DNA of 12,733 bases, from NCBI GenBank assembly GCA_031546715.1, contig JAVBKA010000247.1, positions 1 to 12,733 of the forward strand, written 5' to 3'. The notes beneath the pieces were generated by a model. It was not told the DNA's origin. It searched no databases and saw nothing but the letters and a program-made list of their open reading frames with translations. Positions within the stretch are counted from its first letter, which is position 1. The number at the start of each line of letters is the position of its first letter. This DNA comes from JAVBKA01 sp031546715 (GTDB lineage Bacteria; Bacillota; Clostridia; Oscillospirales; UBA929). Positions 7,938-12,733 of the stretch are shown here, piece after piece. The position numbers were made by a program, and so were the translations under genes.

Positions 7938-8949
7938 AAGTGCTCCCTCCTTTTACTTCGATGCCGAGATTACTTAGAACGGTGGATATTTCAGAAATAA
8001 AACCATTCCTTATCAGGAAGTTGACTTTGTCAAAAGCAGTGTTCACTGGCCATGACAGAAGTAACAGGTAATAGTATTCGCGGTTGGGCAAATGTCCACC
8101 TATTTTGAGCTTTGAATACTCCCCATCCTGTTTCGTAATAGTGGCTTTTATTGGTTTACCGTAATGCGCCTTTAGCGCAAAATACAGCTTTCGAAATTCA
8201 TATGATATAAAGCTGTCGTTTTGTGGTTCAACAGGCTCATTGGCAAATTGCAAAGAGTCATCCGCAGATCGCATGACCCTGTAAAAGGGACCAAATTCAC
8301 TTTTTCGTGCTACAGAACAATCTGTCTCCATTCTTTTTACCCAAGAGAGTGAGGGGGTATTACCTGATAGTGGATTAAAAAAATCAAGTTCATTTAGATC
8401 AATATCCCTTTCATAGAAGTCGATGGAATCGAATTGGGATTGAAAATACTCATCCCACGTCAAGTCATCCCTTATCAAAAACTCCTTCGACGTAATCTTA
8501 TATGCCGTAGGGGAGGAAAACACTCCCAGACCGTTTACTGTATACTTCGAAGCAGGAATACCGAAGTATAGGGCATAGTTTTCGATATCAATGCTTCTGC
8601 CGTAATTAGCCATACGATTTCGATTGCCACCGTCAGTTAGCAGATAGCCAGTTTCCTCATACACCCGTCTAATGTATACTGTGAAGTTAATTTGTTGTTT
8701 GTGGGCGTCAACAAACATATCGGCCACATTATGGAATAATTCAGAGTACCGTAATAACAACTCGTTAAGTAGAATTGTTTGGTTATGCTTTGTAGTTCCG
8801 ATAATTCCGTCCGTCGAATTTCGCGCCGTGTGAAGGCACCACTGCCCCAAAGCCGAATAACAAAGTCTGTAAACATAGAAGTCCTCTGATTCACTCTGAT
8901 AGCGGTTAATACCCATATCAGCGGACATAGCATTCAATAATTCATTCAA
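7930..8949 (-). CDS. Uncharacterised protein of about 339 residues, third cargo-operon accessory gene
   Basis: I do not recognise this protein. I start at the TTG at 8949-8947, which overlaps the upstream stop as TTGA, because AAGAGGTGG lies 8 bases ahead of it. The alternative GTG at 8961 lies inside that ribosome binding site; it would add only four residues. The protein is soluble, without signal peptide or membrane segments. It is rich in aromatic residues and has an N-terminal helical block (YVYRLCYSALGQW near residues 25-37). A basic, beta-like stretch follows (KPIKATITKQ near 265-274). The C-terminus carries LPNREYYYLLLLSWP near 287-301. The C-terminus overlaps the helicase start by 8 bases, so the two are translationally coupled and may be partners. 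Its place directly before a druE-like gene is where druD sits in type I Druantia, but this is positional only. Confidence 0.8.
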   Translation of the reverse strand: MNELLNAMSADMGINRYQSESEDFYVYRLCYSALGQWCLHTARNSTDGIIGTTKHNQTILLNELLLRYSELFHNVADMFVDAHKQQINFTVYIRRVYEETGYLLTDGGNRNRMANYGRSIDIENYALYFGIPASKYTVNGLGVFSSPTAYKITSKEFLIRDDLTWDEYFQSQFDSIDFYERDIDLNELDFFNPLSGNTPSLSWVKRMETDCSVARKSEFGPFYRVMRSADDSLQFANEPVEPQNDSFISYEFRKLYFALKAHYGKPIKATITKQDGEYSKLKIGGHLPNREYYYLLLLSWPVNTAFDKVNFLIRNGFISEISTVLSNLGIEVKGGSTYD

Positions 8950-10538
8950 AGTGAAAACCACCTCTTAAACAAATTCTTACATGGGCATCTCCCTGTGTCG
9001 CCTGCATATTTTACGAATCGTTCGGAGTGATTATACGGAGCGATTTTGAGCACATCAACACAATACGGTAAGACTTCAAATGCAAGTACCCTGCACAAGT
9101 CTTGCTCATCATAAATTGTGGAACAAATACGCTCGACTAAACCTCTGTGAAAGCCGAACTCTCTTATCACATCTCTCAATAAAGATGAAAAGCGATTATC
9201 CGATGCAATTCTTTGATATGTATGCTCAACTTCCTGAACTATCGAGGGGTCTTCAGATAATTCCTGCCTACCTGCAAGTGCAGCAATTCTGTTGAGATTC
9301 AGATAATGGCAGTATCGAAAGAACTCTTCGGAAACATACTGCAACATTCTATCATAAGCGACGGTCAAGAAAATGATTTGACCTCTATGGTCGTCAAATA
9401 ACGGTAGCAATTCAGTTTCATTATAGTTGCCAATAAAGTTGTCCAAGCAAACAATGCGCCCCGCGGACGACATAAATCTTTTAATATCTTCAATAGACAT
9501 TCCTTGTTCGAAGGCAAGGGTTGTCACTTTGGATTGTCCTGTAAGTGCGTTCGCTACACACTTCTGTAATGCTACACCAACATTTCTGCTGACAATAACT
9601 GGCATTCCATTGAACAAAATCCGACTTAGGTGTTCTTTCAAAAAAGGATAGTATTCAGAATCCGAAGGAACTCCCAACGACTCAAGATTGTAGCCAAGAT
9701 AGTCTCTAAACTCATTTAAATCGTTGGGACGTTTGGGCTTTGCCGCTAAAGCCTCCTCAAGTGCTTTAGTGATTTGTAGTTTTTCTAATTCCTCCCTAAT
9801 CTGTACCTCAAGAAGTTGTCTGCTGTTAGCTACATCTGACAATTCTACGGTTAGCCTGTTTATCGTTTCTTTTTGACCGTTAATATTGCCCCTTAAGGAT
9901 GCAATCTCTTGCTCCTTATTCTCGATGGAAGCATTTAGTTTTTCAACATCGGCAATTTTGAGTTCGAGTGCCTTGATTTCATCGGACTTGCGCCTCATCT
10001 CGCGTTTGGCGCTTATCAATTCTGCTTGACAGAACTCGAACTTAGAGTTCTGTTCTTCGATTACTGAATCTTTAGATTTTAGCTTTTCACTCTGGCTCTC
10101 TTGAGTTTCAATGTGCTCCCTTATTTCTTTGACTGCAGAACTTAGCACATCGATAAATTCATCAGAATATTGTACCTCTATGAGTTTAAAGTAAAGTCGA
10201 ATATTGCCTGCGAAGAAGCAGGAAGGTAGTGTGCGCAGTAGCGCTGCTTCTTTGTTAGCACCCTCCTGCAAACACTTTTCGTAATACTTTTGAATCTGCT
10301 TGAGCCAATCGTCTATGTGCTTCTCAATGAAAAATGAAATAAAGCCACGATTGCGACAGTTAAATAGCAAATTTCCTATATTGAGTTTTGAAATTGTAGC
10401 TGAGGTTGCTCGAAAACCTGGACGTACTTTTGCAAATTCTTTTGGGTTATGTTGGAAATAGGCAATGGCATCCTGTATCGGAATGGCCGAGCAAATGTAA
10501 CGCACCTCATCCTCAGTTAAAAGGGGTAGATAATTCAT
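8946..10538 (-). CDS. Coiled-coil protein with degenerate AAA+-like C-terminal domain
   Basis: The product has 530 residues in three parts. Residues 1-130 are helical. Residues 131-265 are a heptad-rich, highly charged coiled coil. Residues 295-420 look like the core of an AAA+ ATPase that has lost its nucleotide site: NGMPVIVSRNVGVALQ (310-325) sits where a P-loop would follow a beta strand but lacks the GKT. GRIVCLDNF (360-368) resembles a Walker B strand. GQIIFLTVAYDRML (386-399) followed by FRYCHYLNL resembles sensor 1 of McrB-like domains. A helical tail of about 110 residues ends with CPC (518-520). The fold assignment is inference from motif spacing. The ATG overlaps the upstream stop by 4 bases (ATGA), with AAGGGGG 6 bases ahead. 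A scaffolding or sensing role beside the helicase is possible. I do not recognise a named family. Confidence 0.85.
   Translation of the reverse strand: MNYLPLLTEDEVRYICSAIPIQDAIAYFQHNPKEFAKVRPGFRATSATISKLNIGNLLFNCRNRGFISFFIEKHIDDWLKQIQKYYEKCLQEGANKEAALLRTLPSCFFAGNIRLYFKLIEVQYSDEFIDVLSSAVKEIREHIETQESQSEKLKSKDSVIEEQNSKFEFCQAELISAKREMRRKSDEIKALELKIADVEKLNASIENKEQEIASLRGNINGQKETINRLTVELSDVANSRQLLEVQIREELEKLQITKALEEALAAKPKRPNDLNEFRDYLGYNLESLGVPSDSEYYPFLKEHLSRILFNGMPVIVSRNVGVALQKCVANALTGQSKVTTLAFEQGMSIEDIKRFMSSAGRIVCLDNFIGNYNETELLPLFDDHRGQIIFLTVAYDRMLQYVSEEFFRYCHYLNLNRIAALAGRQELSEDPSIVQEVEHTYQRIASDNRFSSLLRDVIREFGFHRGLVERICSTIYDEQDLCRVLAFEVLPYCVDVLKIAPYNHSERFVKYAGDTGRCPCKNLFKRWFSL
8958..8966 (-). 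promoter_or_regulatory. Ribosome binding site that decides a TTG start
   Basis: Read on the minus strand the site is AAGAGGTGG, 8 bases before the TTG at 8949. It contains the in-frame GTG at 8961, which therefore cannot use it. The TTG shares bases with the TGA of the upstream gene (TTGA), a stop-start overlap typical of coupled translation. Confidence 0.6.
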
Positions 10539-11959
10539 AGCAGTCCCCCTTCAATGAACTGCTTTACAACCGTGTTTATTAATCTCGATTTTTCACAGTC
10601 CACTATGTATGCTGAAGCGATCTCACTGATTGCGCGTGAACGGAAGATGTCCTTGTCGAAAATTTCAGTTCTCTTACAATGAACGAGTATGTCATTGAGA
10701 AGGGCTTTTCCGCTTGTAATCTCTTGCCGGCAAAGAATAATTTCTTTAATAAGATAACCAGAGAGGTAATTCCTAATTATGCTTTGTGGAGAAAGCGAAA
10801 CTAGCTGCCCTTTGCTTAAGAGCGCAACTCCAGAGAGGTTGAACAAGAAGTACGACCTATCATCAGGCACAGTAAATGTCTTTTCGGTACTCTTTTCCAC
10901 GTAAACCTCATCAAAAACAGAAAGATTTTCTTTGCGTTTATCTATGAGAATCTCAACGTTCTTTTTGAATACTTTTGTTTTTGGTTTGACTACTATTTTT
11001 GTAATTCTATCTGTAATCTGGGTAATATACTCTGAGTGAAGATTGATGTTTCCATGGGCTTGCAACGCAAAACTAGTGTGCAAAAACGCGTTGTCATCAT
11101 AATCAATAACTGACATGTCGTCTATCAAAGTTGCAGGCGGCCACAGCAATGTCAACGTTTCAGAGACTTCTAATTGGTATCCCCAAGATCTAATTAGCAA
11201 ATCAATCTGAGGCGTTTTCTTCGATATCTTCAAAACAATGCCTGCAAATCTATTTCCCATCGTATCGAAATGAAATGTTTTATCTATATTAATGCCTTCA
11301 AATACTTTATATACTGAATACCGGCTTTGAATTGCTACGAAATAGTCTGTGTTTGTATACAATACGGTGCCGCGAACCAGTTTTGCCTTAAAATTCTCGT
11401 CATTCACCAATATTTTGAAAAAAGTAGGGTTGTTCCTATTAAAAAAGTCATATCTTCGTTGCGTACCGTTACAAGTATTTGAGAGGTAGTAACTGTATGA
11501 AAAAGTGTTTAGTGTAATCATCGTAGGCACTTCATGAGAGAAATTCATGCTATTGATTTTCAAAGTACGAAAAGGTCTGTCTGAATCACTAACCCTTAGC
11601 TCAAAATCAACGTCCTGCATCTCGTAGCCAACGATCTCGCTTTCGCTGAACCTTAGCCCTAAACTAAAAGTCTTAGACAAATAATCGAAGTAAAATTCAG
11701 CACGCTCACGATTGCTCTTTCTTGAACGTGAATCAGTACTTATTATTCCGAACTGCCCAAGATAACTCTCGCACTCGACATCATTATTTCCGCTGCGATG
11801 TCTGAAATGAGTCACCATTCGCGTGCTGTAATGCGCAGCAAGATACACTTCTTCGCCGCATTTAGCGCACTCATAGCGATATGGTTCAACCCCACCGCCT
11901 TGAGCAACTAAATCTGCAGAAACTTCCGATTGCAAAACCGTGTCAAAAGCCTTACGCAT
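10535..11959 (-). CDS. Protein with CoiA-like N-terminal zinc finger, otherwise uncharacterised
   Basis: The product has 474 residues. Near the N-terminus YECAKCGEEV (Cys31, Cys34), THFRHRSG (His51, His54) and Cys63 form a C-x2-C...HFxH...C pattern like the zinc finger that opens CoiA-type competence proteins. In CoiA a PD-(D/E)xK nuclease follows. Here the next segment (about 80-160) has the pattern SNRERAEFYFDYL then VDFELRVSD without a clear catalytic D...ExK, so nuclease activity cannot be claimed. The middle and C-terminal parts are rich in beta strands, then helical from about 390. No membrane segment or signal peptide is seen. The ATG has AGGAG 7 bases upstream and the stop overlaps the next gene by 4 bases. 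As first structural gene of the operon it may bind DNA through the zinc finger, which is inference. Confidence 0.85.
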   Translation of the reverse strand: MRKAFDTVLQSEVSADLVAQGGGVEPYRYECAKCGEEVYLAAHYSTRMVTHFRHRSGNNDVECESYLGQFGIISTDSRSRKSNRERAEFYFDYLSKTFSLGLRFSESEIVGYEMQDVDFELRVSDSDRPFRTLKINSMNFSHEVPTMITLNTFSYSYYLSNTCNGTQRRYDFFNRNNPTFFKILVNDENFKAKLVRGTVLYTNTDYFVAIQSRYSVYKVFEGINIDKTFHFDTMGNRFAGIVLKISKKTPQIDLLIRSWGYQLEVSETLTLLWPPATLIDDMSVIDYDDNAFLHTSFALQAHGNINLHSEYITQITDRITKIVVKPKTKVFKKNVEILIDKRKENLSVFDEVYVEKSTEKTFTVPDDRSYFLFNLSGVALLSKGQLVSLSPQSIIRNYLSGYLIKEIILCRQEITSGKALLNDILVHCKRTEIFDKDIFRSRAISEIASAYIVDCEKSRLINTVVKQFIEGGLL

Positions 11960-11983
11960 TTTGTGACTCCTTTCATCGTGTAG

Positions 11984-11996
11984 TGTTGTTACAACA
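11984..11996. promoter_or_regulatory. 13-bp palindrome TGTTGTTACAACA in the operon leader
   Basis: TGTTGT and ACAACA form a perfect 6-bp inverted repeat around a single T. It lies 24 bases upstream of the ATG of the zinc-finger gene and 80 bases downstream of the regulator stop. One central base is too tight for an RNA hairpin, so it is more likely a protein-binding site than a terminator. No promoter is evident beside it. Confidence 0.35.
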
Positions 11997-12090
11997 TTGG
12001 TGCTGTCCTCACCGATGTAGTACCTCGGCGTTCAATTGAGTAGCGACCGTCACCGATAGAGATGATATTTTGCAATTTATTTATTGACAC
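11989..12090 (-). CDS. Possible 33-codon small ORF overlapping the regulator 3' end
   Basis: A GTG at 12090-12088 opens a frame shifted from that of the regulator and runs to TAA at 11991-11989, covering most of the gap between the regulator and the zinc-finger gene. The product would begin VSINKLQNIISIGDGRY and end RTAPML. An internal TTG at 12075 is an alternative start. No clear ribosome binding site is visible, so it would depend on re-initiation after the regulator stop at 12079-12077. The residue mix looks protein-like, but this may be chance in a 117-base gap. Kept as a candidate only. Confidence 0.25.
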   Translation of the reverse strand: MSINKLQNIISIGDGRYSIERRGTTSVRTAPML

Positions 12091-12310
12091 TATTTTTATC
12101 ATTCGGATTGTCGGGCATGAACTGCATTATATCACCATAATCGCAGTTGAGCGTACAGCAGATTTTTTCAAGTATACTCACACTAACACTTTGACCTGTT
12201 TTAAGTTTTGCAACTGATGCCTTGCTGACACCGGACAAGCGGCATAGCTCGCCTTTCGCCATCCCCTTATCAATCAAGAGTTTAAATAACTTGTTATAGC
12301 TTGTCGACAT
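12077..12310 (-). CDS. Cro/CI-type helix-turn-helix regulator
   Basis: The product has 77 residues, the usual size of single-domain XRE regulators of mobile elements (HTH_26 / HTH_XRE type). The helix-turn-helix covers about residues 19-40: KGELCRLSGVS as helix 2 and KASVAKLKTGQ as the recognition helix. It is followed by VSILEKICCTLNCDYGDIM, the conserved last helices with the CDxGDI-like end. The start ATG has GAGGTG 6 bases upstream. It is the first gene after the only good promoter found and is followed by the cargo operon after 117 bases. By analogy with such genes it probably represses its own promoter and thereby the operon, possibly through the two GTCGAC boxes in its promoter region. 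No effector domain is present. Confidence 0.9.
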   Translation of the reverse strand: MSTSYNKLFKLLIDKGMAKGELCRLSGVSKASVAKLKTGQSVSVSILEKICCTLNCDYGDIMQFMPDNPNDKNSVNK

Positions 12311-12371
12311 CTATAGCACCTCACTTCTCACACGATATACTTAAACACCTTATATTATAACGCAAGTCGAC
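12302..12371. promoter_or_regulatory. Paired GTCGAC boxes, candidate operators of the regulator
   Basis: TGTCGACA (a perfect 8-bp palindrome) lies at 12302-12309 across the first codons of the regulator. A second GTCGAC lies at 12366-12371 inside the -35/-10 spacer. Read on opposite strands both copies are TTGTCGAC. A repressor bound at the spacer copy would block RNA polymerase. The link to the helix-turn-helix protein is inference from position. Confidence 0.4.
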
Positions 12372-12382
12372 AAATGCAACAA
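12354..12382 (-). promoter_or_regulatory. Sigma-70-type promoter for the regulator and cargo operon
   Basis: On the minus strand TTGTTG (12382-12377) and TATAAT (12359-12354) are separated by 17 bases. The -10 is a perfect consensus; the -35 matches at three of six positions. The regulator ATG lies 43 bases downstream of the -10. This is the only good minus-strand promoter seen upstream of the operon, so it may drive all seven genes. Confidence 0.65.
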
Positions 12383-12457
12383 GACTTTTTTCGCTATATG
12401 CAGAATAATTTATAAATAAGTTGACTGATTTCCATGGCAGTGTCCAATTTTATATAG

Positions 12458-12491
12458 AAAAACAGTCAAAGCGAAGGCCGCTCTGACTGTT
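12458..12491 (-). terminator. Intrinsic terminator reading leftwards, upstream of the operon promoter
   Basis: AACAGTCA (12461-12468) pairs with TGACTGTT (12484-12491). After one A/C mismatch AGCG (12470-12473) pairs with CGCT (12479-12482) around a 5-base loop. On the minus strand the stem runs into TTTTT (12462-12458) and then CTATATA, the standard rho-independent layout. On the + strand the tail is TTCTAAAAAA and would not work well. It would stop minus-strand transcripts entering from the right before they reach the operon promoter. Confidence 0.75.
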
Positions 12492-12597
12492 CTAAAAAAT
12501 TACGATGAGATTTTCTAAGCACAACTTCGAGACGGCAAGAAACTTGAGAGTATTTTCTATAATCTCCGAAATACCCTTGACAAAACAGTTCTAAAAA
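12489..12597 (+). repeat. Short direct repeat GTTCTAAAAA near the right cargo junction
   Basis: GTTCTAAAAA occurs at 12489-12498 and again at 12588-12597. Both copies are preceded by AC and one variable base (ACTG, ACAG), and both are followed by A/T-rich bases. The second copy ends inside the point where homology to the ICE helicase begins. It may be the trace of an insertion or recombination event, or chance in AT-rich DNA. The 90 bases between hold no recognisable gene, only a 29-codon ORF (12505-12594) without a ribosome binding site. Confidence 0.3.
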
Positions 12598-12733
12598 TTT
12601 GTTCTTGTATACTAAAATGCGGAATGTAGCTGGTATATCTCAAACAGAAGCTCAGAAATCAAGCGATTTATTTATGAAATGTCGATATTTAGACGAACTT
12701 ACTAACTGTAAAGGAGTGATTTTTGCCACAGGT
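12593..12733 (+). pseudogene. 5'-truncated fragment of a large ICE SNF2-type helicase/methyltransferase, continuing past window
   Basis: From 12593 the + frame reads KNLFLYTKMRNVAGIS, then QTEAQKSSDLFMKCRYLDEL and GVIFATG at the last base. This is a conserved internal stretch of the very large (often over 2000 residues) helicase/methylase protein of Firmicutes ICEs. There the segment follows the DEAH box (DEAHxxKNLF-like) and continues into GTPISNS. Here the DEAH box and all preceding sequence are missing: the frame reaches a stop at 12578-12580, four codons before the homology starts. An ATG at 12617 has no good ribosome binding site. The gene is therefore cut at its 5' side by the cargo or by a rearrangement. 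Whether the rest is intact to the right cannot be seen. Confidence 0.75.

Noticed and set aside
8959..8961. GTG at 8961 as start of the 343-residue version of the orphan gene
   Set aside because: It lies inside the AAGAGGTGG ribosome binding site and has no other site at a useful distance.
12505..12594. 29-codon + strand ORF beginning MRFSKHNF
   Set aside because: No ribosome binding site, no recognisable family, and it sits between a terminator and the truncated helicase. Probably chance or debris.
12577..12613. TTGACA at 12577-12582 with TATACT at 12608-12613 as a + strand promoter for the helicase fragment
   Set aside because: The spacing is 25 bases, far from 16-18, and the TATACT is part of conserved coding sequence (codons for Tyr and Thr).

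Overview
The window looks like part of an integrative and conjugative element (ICE) of a gut-type Clostridia/Firmicutes bacterium, carrying a defence-type cargo operon. Two pieces of ICE backbone support this. At the left edge is the C-terminal part of a MobA/MobL-type relaxase on the + strand. At the right edge is an internal fragment of the very large SNF2-type helicase/methyltransferase common in Firmicutes ICEs, also on the + strand, with its 5' part missing. The DNA is AT-rich and ribosome binding sites are strong (AGGAGG, GGAGG), as in Firmicutes. No integrase, tRNA, rRNA or CRISPR array was seen.

Layout. Positions 1-498 hold the relaxase 3' end. Positions 499-804 are non-coding and hold a run of hairpins, three of them capped by GNRA tetraloops, plus two GC-rich imperfect inverted repeats. 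From 12310 down to 805, seven genes lie on the minus strand. In transcription order they are: a small Cro/CI-type regulator; a 474-residue protein with a CoiA-like zinc-finger start; a 530-residue protein with a central coiled coil and a degenerate AAA+-like C-terminal domain; a roughly 340-residue orphan; a 1738-residue DEAH-type helicase with a C-terminal DUF1998 region (DruE-like); a D12-class DNA adenine methylase; and a RhuM-family protein. The genes after the regulator overlap by 4, 4 and 8 bases or are separated by 3 and 14 bases, so they almost certainly form one operon. A sigma-70-type promoter precedes the regulator. A minus-strand intrinsic terminator at 12458-12491 sits upstream of it and shields the operon from read-through.

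How the genes may work together (inference). A single-chain helicase plus DUF1998 protein of this size is the hallmark of Druantia anti-phage systems. Type I Druantia has druA-B-C-D-E, type II has druM-F-G-E with a cytosine methylase, and type III has druH-E. Here three uncharacterised genes precede the druE-like gene, no DUF4338 druA is present in the window, and an adenine (not cytosine) methylase follows. I read this as a Druantia-related system that fits no canonical subtype: zinc-finger and AAA-like accessory proteins plus a large translocase, with a methylase that may mark self DNA or belong to the cargo, and a RhuM protein as accessory.

The right cargo boundary appears to fall near 12593, where helicase homology begins abruptly after stop-containing DNA. 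The left boundary is unresolved and lies somewhere between the hairpin cluster and position 804.
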